NCBI GenBank assembly: GCA_958267355.1
Contig: OY279575.1
Coordinates: 1-41,725 of the forward strand
Length of the DNA stretch: 41,725 bases
Reading direction: 5' to 3'
Source of the DNA: an uncultured Alphaproteobacteria bacterium
Lineage (GTDB): Bacteria; Pseudomonadota; Alphaproteobacteria; JALCBB01
The first letter of the stretch is position 1. Every line of letters begins with the position of its first letter. Shown here piece by piece: positions 35,490 through 41,725 of the stretch. Below the pieces are notes generated by a model. The model ran no database searches. It was not told the DNA's origin and worked only from the letters and a program-made list of their open reading frames with translations. A program made the translations under genes and the position numbers.

Positions 35490-37749
35490 AAGCTCCACCA
35501 AGCCCGCGAGCAAAAGCTCCACCAAGAGCGCAACAAAAAGCGCAAGCAAAAGCGCAACAAAAAGCCCCACCAAGCCCGCAACAAAGCCCGCAAGCAAAGG
35601 CAAGGCAACGAGCGCAAGCAAGCCCGCGACAAAACCCGCAAGCAAAGCCACAACTAAACCAGCGACAAAACCCGCAACAAAACCTGCAACTAAACCTGCG
35701 ACTAAACCCGCAACTAAACCTGCGATTAAATCTGCCCCTAAAGCGGTATCGCGCCCGACTGCCAAGCCGCCCCGTACTTCGGTTTTGAGCGGCAAGAAGT
35801 GCTTTGAAATTGTGGCGCACTTTTCTTCGTGGACAAGTGCGGTGAGTCCGAGCGACATAGAAAAGCTTTTGCCGCCGAAGATTTCCAAGAGCAAAGCTAC
35901 GAACGAAGTTCTGGCGGCTTTGATGGAAGCTGATATAGAAGTTACGGTGACTCGGGCCCCTGAGCCGACGCGCAAGGGCAGGGGCAAGGGCGGAGGCAGA
36001 AGCAGCAGAAAGTCGGCGAGTCTGCACGAAGACTTAATGGATGGCGAAGACCCAGACTTAGACGCAGATGATGGTTCAGAAGATGGCGTGGGCGATGATG
36101 AAGATTTGGGTTTGGCGAGTGATGGTTTGGCGAGCGACGATGCGCCGTCTCCGATAAGCGAAGAGCGGGGCAATTTGGAAGACGAGGGTTTGATACGTAC
36201 TGATGATCCTGTGCGTATGTATTTGCGAGAGATGGGTTCTGTGGGGCTGCTCTCACGCGAAGGAGAAGTTGCGATAGCCAAGCGCATTGAAGCGGGACGC
36301 GAGCGTATGCTGGCGGCGTTGTTGCGTTCGCCGATACCGTATCGCACTTTGTCTGAGTGGTATCAGAAGCGGCATGCGGGTGAGAACATGCAGCTGCGAG
36401 AGATTTTTGACCTTGAGTCTATTTATGGGCGGGCGGCGGAAGCGCGTCCGAGCAAGGGCGGAGATGACGAAAGCGAGAATATGCTTCGCATCAACGAGCT
36501 TGAAAAGGAGTTATCCGAGCGGCTTTTGCCTGTGGTGAAGAAGATTCACCAGCGGTATACGGCTTTGTACGAGATGCAAAAAGAGCGGATTCAAGCCTTG
36601 CGAGCGGGTGGCACTCCGCCTGAGGAATTAGAGGCGAAGTACAAGCGCACTTTGCAACGCTTAGAGGAGTCGTTGTCTGAATGGCCGTTAGCGGCTTCAT
36701 TTTTGGACAGGTCTGTTGAGCTAATCACGATAGATAGAAAACGTTTGCGTTCTATTGAGTCGCGGATTTGGCAAGTGGTGTCGCGTCATAAGATTAGCCG
36801 CGATGAATTTCTCAACCGCCACTACGGACAAGAGTTGAACGCCCGCTGGGTATCGCGGGCGCGTTCTTTGTCGGATCCGAAATGGAAGAAGATGGCAGAC
36901 GCGAGTGGCGAAGATTTGCGGGTGATCCGCAGTGAGCTACTGGTTTTGTCGGAGCATCTGCGTATGCCGATAGATGAATTCCGCGACATTGCGACTGAAG
37001 TTCGGGCGGGCGAGCGCACGGCGAAGCAGGCGAAGGCGGAGATGGTGGAGTCCAACTTGCGACTGGTGATATCTATTGCCAAGAAATATACGAACCGTGG
37101 CTTGCAGTTCTTGGACTTGATTCAAGAAGGCAACATTGGCTTGATGAAAGCCGTGGACAAGTTTGAATATCGCCGTGGCTATAAGTTTTCTACTTATGCC
37201 ACTTGGTGGATACGCCAGGCGATAACCCGCTCTATCGCTGACCAGGCACGCACGATACGCATCCCTGTGCATATGATAGAGACGATAAACAAGCTAATGC
37301 GCACGAGTCGCCAGTTCTTGCACGAAGTGGGACGCGAACCGACTCCAGAAGAGCTAGCCGAACGTCTGTCAATGCCACTAGACAAGGTGCATAAGGTTTT
37401 ACGCATTGCTAAGGAACCTGTCTCCCTTGAATCCCCAGTCGGAGATGAACAAGACAGCCAGTTATCCGACTTGATAGAAGACAAGAACGCGGTTATTCCG
37501 TTAGATGTAGCGATTCAATCCAACTTGCGTTCAGCGACAACGCAAATCCTAACCAAGCTTACGCCGCGTGAAGAACGAGTTTTGCGTATGCGTTTCGGCA
37601 TCGGTATGCCGAGTGACCATACTTTAGAAGAAGTCGGCCACCAGTTTTCGGTGACCCGCGAGCGCATCCGCCAAATTGAGGCAAAAGCTTTACGCAAACT
37701 CAAACACCCCACCCGCTCCAACACCCTCCGCTCCTTCCTCGAATCCTAA
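34972..37749 (+). CDS. rpoD: Housekeeping RNA polymerase sigma factor RpoD with a long basic N-terminal extension
   Basis: 925 aa if ATG 34972 is used. Another possible start is GTG at 35482, five bases before the dnaG TAA (755 aa). Residues 1-170 overlap dnaG in another frame. To about residue 270 the protein is Lys/Ala/Thr/Pro/Ser-rich, with [12 protein letters not shown] runs like a histone H1 tail. Then come sigma region 1.1 (about 280-325), an acidic segment, region 1.2 ([20 protein letters not shown]), and a non-conserved region. Region 2 has [19 protein letters not shown] and [17 protein letters not shown]. Region 3 follows, and region 4 has [16 protein letters not shown] and [17 protein letters not shown]. 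The 3' end overlaps the convergent TPR gene by four bases. Confidence 0.93.
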   Translation: MTLSKTKTTETSPRLPVARTGLLKAQLSATGAKLTAAKSPATNRPTANPPTANHPTANPPTTRAKKSKQKPTQKPVQKPIVRESVKSSENRLPTARRASRSSSRSGGRGGVHRSPTLVAVSRATQKQGQSQTQTQSQTQTQSQSQPQAQRQKLAKLTSQKKAAEQPGTKAVSKSSTKPASKSSTKSATKSASKSATKSPTKPATKPASKGKATSASKPATKPASKATTKPATKPATKPATKPATKPATKPAIKSAPKAVSRPTAKPPRTSVLSGKKCFEIVAHFSSWTSAVSPSDIEKLLPPKISKSKATNEVLAALMEADIEVTVTRAPEPTRKGRGKGGGRSSRKSASLHEDLMDGEDPDLDADDGSEDGVGDDEDLGLASDGLASDDAPSPISEERGNLEDEGLIRTDDPVRMYLREMGSVGLLSREGEVAIAKRIEAGRERMLAALLRSPIPYRTLSEWYQKRHAGENMQLREIFDLESIYGRAAEARPSKGGDDESENMLRINELEKELSERLLPVVKKIHQRYTALYEMQKERIQALRAGGTPPEELEAKYKRTLQRLEESLSEWPLAASFLDRSVELITIDRKRLRSIESRIWQVVSRHKISRDEFLNRHYGQELNARWVSRARSLSDPKWKKMADASGEDLRVIRSELLVLSEHLRMPIDEFRDIATEVRAGERTAKQAKAEMVESNLRLVISIAKKYTNRGLQFLDLIQEGNIGLMKAVDKFEYRRGYKFSTYATWWIRQAITRSIADQARTIRIPVHMIETINKLMRTSRQFLHEVGREPTPEELAERLSMPLDKVHKVLRIAKEPVSLESPVGDEQDSQLSDLIEDKNAVIPLDVAIQSNLRSATTQILTKLTPREERVLRMRFGIGMPSDHTLEEVGHQFSVTRERIRQIEAKALRKLKHPTRSNTLRSFLES
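35630..35730. repeat. 12-bp repeats encoding KPAT units in rpoD
   Basis: Tandem AAACCCGCAACT-like units, 12 bp each, encode the KPATKPAT run of the RpoD N-terminal extension. Similar but less regular K/S/T-rich repeats extend back to about 35490. Confidence 0.8.
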
Positions 37750-40385
37750 TTCCCCCCACCATCATCCTCCCCATCCCCTTCAGGCTCATCAGGAAGGTCT
37801 TGTGATAGGCTTCTTTCTTCTTCAAAGCTTCCTCTCTTGAGGTACGCTTTATCTTCAGCAAATTCTTCTTTTCGTAAAACTTTAACGAATATTTCGTCTT
37901 TATTAAGGCGCACTGTGGTTTCTCCAGGGTTTTGTCTTGTCACGTGATCCACAAGCTTTTCAAACATTTTGTTTTTGTCTGATGCCTCTTTCTGTCGCCT
38001 CAACTCTTCAAGCTGCTGTTTTGTTTTCTCTCGCTCTAATTCGTTACGAATCTTGCTGCGATCAAAAAATCGAGCTGCTAGAGCAAATAGAGCGTCGACT
38101 AGGATCGCCCAAGTTAGCTGGGTTAATTTTAAAATCTCTGTTAATAGAGTTTTTGCTGATTCCATTAGCTCAGATGATTCTGTTAATTTCAGCATGTTTA
38201 ATATGTACGAGAAAATAAATAAGAGAATAATTGCGGTGATGGACCACAATACCCATGCAATTTTTCTGGCTTGTAGAATATTTTTTAACAGATTTTTCTC
38301 TTTATTTATTAATTCTTCTTCTCTAGCTTTTTGCGCTGCCTCTTTATTCTCTAGGATTTTCTTTTTATCTTCTAGCTCCTGCTCCTTATCTCTCAAACCT
38401 TTTTCTTTTTCCTTCAATTTTTTCTCTCTGTGCTTCAGTTTTTCTCCTTGAGTTTCTAATTCGTTTAGCCTTTCCTTTTGGAATTCTTGACGTAATTCCG
38501 ATTTAAATTCTTGGAGTTGCTCTAGACTATCTTTTCGAACTATTGACAGAGCGCGGTGATGATAAGCCTTAGTGTGCGTACCATCTATATCAATTGCTCT
38601 ATTAAAATCCTCAATAGCCTGATCGTGCTCTCCCTTGTCTTGGTAAGCGATGCCTCGGTTGTAATGATAATTCGCTACGCTAGGATTTATTTCAATTGCC
38701 TTGTTAAAATCTCGAATAGCACTATCGTATTCACCTTTATTTTGATAGACACTGCCCCGACCAGTGTAGTGGTCCGCCTTTTCAGGATTTATTGAAACTG
38801 CTTTGTTATAGTCTTCAATAGCACGATTATATTCGCCTTTTTCCTCATATGCTCGCCCCCGATTGGAATAATAATCTGCGTTTTCAGGATCTATTTTAAG
38901 TGCTTTATCATAGTCTTCAATGGCACGATTATGATCTCCTTTTTTGCCATATGTGCTTCCCCGATTATAGTAATAGTCTCCCTCTTCAGGGCTTATTGAA
39001 ATTGCTTTATTGAAGTCCTCGAGAGCACGTTTGTGATCACCTTTATAACTATACGTAGCCCCTCGATTGGAATAGTAATCTGCTACATCTTCAGAGCTTA
39101 CTCCAATCGCCTTATTGAAATCATTAAGGGCATTTTCGTATTCGCCCTTTTCAATGTATGCAGCTCCCCGATTAGAATAATAACTTGCCTTATTTGAGTT
39201 TATTGCGATAGCTTTGTTATGTTCTTCAATAGCACGGTCATGTTCCTCTTTTTCATAATATGCGTTTCCTCGATTAGAGTAAAAATCTGCATTCTCTGGA
39301 TCTAATTCAATTGCTTTGTCGTAATCTTCAATGGCGTGATCATATTTGCCTTTTTCTTGGTATGCATTCCCACGAATCGAATAGCAATTAGCCTTACTAG
39401 GATTTATTGAAATTGCTTTATCATAGTCTGCAATTGCGAGATCGTACTCACCTTTCTCGCTATACGCATTTCCTCGACTGGCATAATAGCCTTCTTTTTC
39501 AGGACCTATTTCAATTGCCCTATCCAAATCTTGGATGGCAAGGTCAGTATCACCTTTTATTTTGTAAGTAATTCCTCGATTAGCGTAATAATCTGCTTTT
39601 GTGGGATTTATCTTAATTGCTTTATCGAAATCTTCAATAGCGTTTTTGTATTCGTCTGTCTTTCCATATGTGATACCCCGATTGGAATAAAAGCTTGCCC
39701 TTTGTGGGTTTATTGCAATTGCTTTATTATAGTCTGCAAGGGCAAGGTCGTGCTCACCCTTCTCGTCGTATACAATTCCTCGATTAGAATAAAATCTAGC
39801 CTTGTCAGAATTTATTGATATTGCCTTATCATGATCAGCCAGCGCACGATCATATTCTCTCTTTTCGTAATACGCATTTCCTCGATTAGAGTAGTAGTCA
39901 GCATTATTAGGAACTAGCGAAATTGCTTTGTTGTGATCTTCAATGGCAAGATCATACTCTCCTTTTCCATCATAAGCACTTCCCCGATTTGTGTAGTGGT
40001 CGCTATTTTCAGGATCTATTTTAATTGCTGTGTCAAGATCTTCAATAGCGCGGTTATAATCGCCTTTTTTGCCATACGTGCTCCCTCGATTGGAATAATA
40101 GGTTGCATCCTTAGGATTTATTGCAATCGCTCCACTAAAATCCTCGATAGCACGATCATGTTCCCCCTTTCTAGCGAAAGCCACACCTCGGCCATTGTAC
40201 GCCGCTAATCGGGGGCGTATGGCCTGTTGCTTTGTGTTCTCGGATAAAAGGAGTAAGCAATCCGTGAAATCCTCAATCGCTTGATCATAATCCTTTGCCT
40301 TAATCTCCATGTTAGCTTTTTTCAAAAGCTTCCAAGCATCGCGCCAACGCTTGTTATGAGGAATGCTAGCAAGATCGTCAATCAT
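37746..40385 (-). CDS. Membrane-anchored TPR-repeat protein with coiled coil
   Basis: 879 aa from ATG at 40385, with a near-perfect AGGAGG eight bases upstream. Residues 61-606 are sixteen consecutive 34-residue TPR units of the form [20 protein letters not shown] plus DYDKAIxINPEKA, with one divergent unit before them. Residues about 607-705 are a highly charged coiled coil. Hydrophobic helices lie at about 710-733 ([20 protein letters not shown]) and about 753-773. A second coiled coil and an acidic Gly-rich end follow. No signal peptide is seen, so the TPR solenoid probably faces the cytoplasm, held by one or two membrane passes. The gene is much AT-richer than its neighbours. It converges on rpoD with four shared bases. 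Function unknown; TPR solenoids bind proteins. Confidence 0.88.
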   Translation of the reverse strand: MIDDLASIPHNKRWRDAWKLLKKANMEIKAKDYDQAIEDFTDCLLLLSENTKQQAIRPRLAAYNGRGVAFARKGEHDRAIEDFSGAIAINPKDATYYSNRGSTYGKKGDYNRAIEDLDTAIKIDPENSDHYTNRGSAYDGKGEYDLAIEDHNKAISLVPNNADYYSNRGNAYYEKREYDRALADHDKAISINSDKARFYSNRGIVYDEKGEHDLALADYNKAIAINPQRASFYSNRGITYGKTDEYKNAIEDFDKAIKINPTKADYYANRGITYKIKGDTDLAIQDLDRAIEIGPEKEGYYASRGNAYSEKGEYDLAIADYDKAISINPSKANCYSIRGNAYQEKGKYDHAIEDYDKAIELDPENADFYSNRGNAYYEKEEHDRAIEEHNKAIAINSNKASYYSNRGAAYIEKGEYENALNDFNKAIGVSSEDVADYYSNRGATYSYKGDHKRALEDFNKAISISPEEGDYYYNRGSTYGKKGDHNRAIEDYDKALKIDPENADYYSNRGRAYEEKGEYNRAIEDYNKAVSINPEKADHYTGRGSVYQNKGEYDSAIRDFNKAIEINPSVANYHYNRGIAYQDKGEHDQAIEDFNRAIDIDGTHTKAYHHRALSIVRKDSLEQLQEFKSELRQEFQKERLNELETQGEKLKHREKKLKEKEKGLRDKEQELEDKKKILENKEAAQKAREEELINKEKNLLKNILQARKIAWVLWSITAIILLFIFSYILNMLKLTESSELMESAKTLLTEILKLTQLTWAILVDALFALAARFFDRSKIRNELEREKTKQQLEELRRQKEASDKNKMFEKLVDHVTRQNPGETTVRLNKDEIFVKVLRKEEFAEDKAYLKRGSFEEERSLSQDLPDEPEGDGEDDGGGN

Positions 40386-40552
40386 AGTCGTTTACCTCCT
40401 ACTTGAAACCTTGCGATATTTTCTGGTTGAACGCAAGGGGGCGTGCCAGTAGCATCCGATGCAGGTGTTTGTGTATTCGTGTCCGTGCTTGGGTGGGGAG
40501 CAGTATAGCCAAATTCGGTTTGTGAGACGGGGTAGCCAAGTCGCGTAGTGGC

Positions 40553-40704
40553 AGAGAGGGGGAGAGAGGGAGAGACGGGAGACGGGCAGTAGGGGGAAGG
40601 AGCGGGGAAGGGTGGAGACAGGCAGTAGAGAGAGGAGAGAGAGGGAGAGAGGAGAGAGAGGGGAGGGGGAGACGGGCGACGGGCAGTAGAGAGAGAAGAG
40701 CAGG
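40553..40704. repeat. Homopurine G/A tract
   Basis: About 150 bp that is almost entirely G and A on the plus strand (GAGAGG and GGGGAG words), broken mainly by three copies of GACGGGCAGTAG or close variants, near 40581, 40617 and 40679. It lies upstream of the TPR gene. No coding potential beyond composition. Confidence 0.8.
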
Positions 40705-40786
40705 TGCAGGCGGCGGCAAAGGTCAGGCAGGGTCAGGCAGTAAGGATGCGCAGTAAGTTTTTGTTTTGCGTGTCGCGCCTGCGCTG

Positions 40787-41162
40787 TTGCGCGACTTCTC
40801 GCTGCCGTCGCGCCGCGGAGAAGCAGCACAGCACTGCGCGTTCGTGCCGTGCGTTGGTGTGAGGCAAAACTTCAGAGGCGTTGCGCGACTTCTCGCTGCC
40901 GTCGCGCCGCGGAGAAGCAGCACAGCACTGCGCGTTCGTGGCGTGCGTCGGTGTGAGGCAAAACTTCAGAGGCGTTGCGCGACTTCTCGCTGCCGTTGCG
41001 CCGCGGAGAAGCAGCACAGCACTGCGCGTTCGTGCCGTGCGTCGGTGTGAGGCAAAACTTCAGAGGCGTTGCGCGACTTCTCGCTGCCGTTGCGCCGCGG
41101 AGAAGCAGCACAGCACTGCGCGTTCGTGCCGTGCGTTGGTGTGAGGCAAAACTTCAGAGGCG
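40787..41162. repeat. 94-bp tandem minisatellite, four copies
   Basis: Four head-to-tail units start at 40787, 40881, 40975 and 41069 with a constant 94-bp period and only a few point differences. Each has CTTCTC and GAGAAG arms able to pair, then GGCAAAACTTCAGAGGCG at its end. Because 94 is not a multiple of three, any reading frame shifts in every unit, so the many frames here are not genes. Confidence 0.95.
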
Positions 41163-41191
41163 GCAGCGTTGGTGAGGCGTTAATTTTCTAC

Positions 41192-41446
41192 GACCCGCGA
41201 GCGCCTCCGCCAAATGGAGCCGCCCTCCTTCAAACAAGCAATTCCCGCTCTGGTTGCACACCCAAATCCCCCCCAAAAAAAACCCTAGCTCCCTACACCC
41301 CCGCCCCACCCTTAGCGGTTTCTGTAAGTGCTTCTCTAACGGCGACCTTAGCCGCCCGCTCCGCCCAAACCCAAACCCCCGCTACTAGGCAAGCAATTCC
41401 CGCTCTGGTTGCACACCCAAATCCCCCCCCCGAATCCTAATTCCCC
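41192..41446. pseudogene. Decayed copy of the rpoD 3' end
   Basis: Positions 41192-41219 match rpoD 37653-37680 (codons for TRERIRQIE) at 26 of 28 bases. Positions 41432-41446 match the rpoD terminus and the bases just beyond it (37741-37755) exactly, including the stop codon TAA. In between, homology is lost and a 40-bp direct repeat occurs twice (41235-41274 and 41390-41429), with C-rich sequence. I read this as a rearranged fragment of rpoD, without an intact frame. Confidence 0.6.
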
Positions 41447-41697
41447 GCAGGAGGCGGCAAATCTCCACCCCCGCCCCCACTTCTAGCTTCAGCCGCCTTT
41501 AAAGCCTGCTCAATAATCTCTATAACCTCGCTCCGTGTGGGTGAATCATCTTTTTTCCTAAAACTTTTTGCTTCCTTTTCTTGCCAGTCCAAAGTGAATT
41601 CTGCAGGGCTTCTATCCGCCATGTGGTCTAGAAATTGACTTGCAAGCGCAAACCGCTTTTCTTTATCGCCCAAAAAGAGTATCGGATACTGCGCCAT
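41437..41697 (-). CDS. Unknown small protein, possibly 5'-truncated by the window
   Basis: 86 aa if ATG 41697 is the start. The frame stays open to the window edge and the ribosome binding site is weak, so it may begin further upstream. I do not recognise a family. The protein is charged, with an amphipathic helix (SEVIEIIEQALKAAEA) and a Gly/Pro tail. The segment SQFLDHMADRSPAEFTL resembles the C-terminal [16 protein letters not shown] segment of the TPR protein by eye. Both genes end in a Gly-rich tail and stop in the same GAATCCTAATTCCCC sequence on the opposite strand. This suggests the two genes, or their 3' ends, are related. Confidence 0.5.
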   Translation of the reverse strand: MAQYPILFLGDKEKRFALASQFLDHMADRSPAEFTLDWQEKEAKSFRKKDDSPTRSEVIEIIEQALKAAEARSGGGGGDLPPPAGN

Positions 41698-41725
41698 ATT
41701 CTTTTTACGAAAAGCGTCCTGATGT

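Noticed and set aside
35415..36347. 310-codon minus-strand frame opposite rpoD
   Set aside because: It is the antisense of Lys/Ala/Thr repeats and sigma region 1 coding sequence; low-complexity frames without stops are expected there.
40515..40550. tRNA-like string GGTAGCCAAGTCGCGTAGTGGC
   Set aside because: No acceptor stem, anticodon arm or TTC loop can be built around it.
40766..41440. Several overlapping open frames on both strands with repeated peptides such as RDFSLPSRRGEAAQHCAF
   Set aside because: They are the 94-bp minisatellite read in successive frames; the period is not divisible by three and no ribosome binding site or known domain is present.

Overview
The window looks like chromosomal DNA of an alphaproteobacterium. 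This rests on gene content and order: a DUF4175/TIGR02302 membrane protein, an alphaproteobacterial-type AddA/AddB pair beside tsaE and trxA, the run trpB-trpA-accD-folC, carA-carB-greA divergent from a GatB/YqeY-domain gene, and dnaG followed by rpoD. I cannot place it below class level; a Rhodospirillales-like or unclassified lineage is a guess. Most genes are moderately GC-rich. The TPR gene at the right end is visibly AT-richer.

Layout. 1-2.8 kb: 5'-truncated DUF4175 protein and a TerB-domain membrane protein. 2.9-4.3 kb: RNase P RNA followed by about 1 kb of hairpin-rich duplicated non-coding DNA. 4.3-6.4 kb (minus): a SYLF lipoprotein gene overlapping a Slam-like outer-membrane barrel gene. 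7-10.1 kb: the nucleotide-loop part of cobalamin synthesis, with a CobC-like phosphatase and CobS on minus and CobT divergent on plus. 10.2-15.2 kb (plus): trpB, trpA, accD, folC. 15.2-23.8 kb (minus): tsaE, addB, addA, trxA. 24-26 kb: a soluble lytic transglycosylase. 26-26.7 kb: a gene-free repeat array. 26.7-32 kb (minus): carA, carB, greA. 32.3-37.7 kb (plus): the GatB/YqeY-domain gene, dnaG and rpoD. 37.7-41.7 kb: a 16-repeat TPR membrane protein, a 1-kb repeat region and an unknown gene running off the edge.

The metabolic genes cover the last steps of tryptophan synthesis, carbamoyl phosphate for pyrimidines and arginine, malonyl-CoA, folate polyglutamylation, B12 lower-ligand attachment and the t6A tRNA modification. 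The rest cover double-strand-break repair, replication priming and housekeeping transcription.

The most unusual property is pervasive short tandem repetition. Between genes there are arrays of 12, 13, 28, 36 and 94 bp units. One 13-bp family occurs at two loci 17 kb apart, with a possible third. Inside essential genes (trpB, folC, carA, carB, addA, tsaE, dnaG, rpoD, cobS, the DUF4175 gene) there are in-frame low-complexity insertions or tails made of 12-48 bp units, while trpA, accD, trxA, greA, cobT and the YqeY gene have none. Three further points stand out. The dnaG and rpoD reading frames overlap by about 518 bp through repeat-built tails. Decayed copies of the greA and rpoD 3' ends lie in neighbouring non-coding DNA, which points to local segmental duplication. 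The TPR gene sits between rpoD and a degraded copy of the rpoD 3' end.
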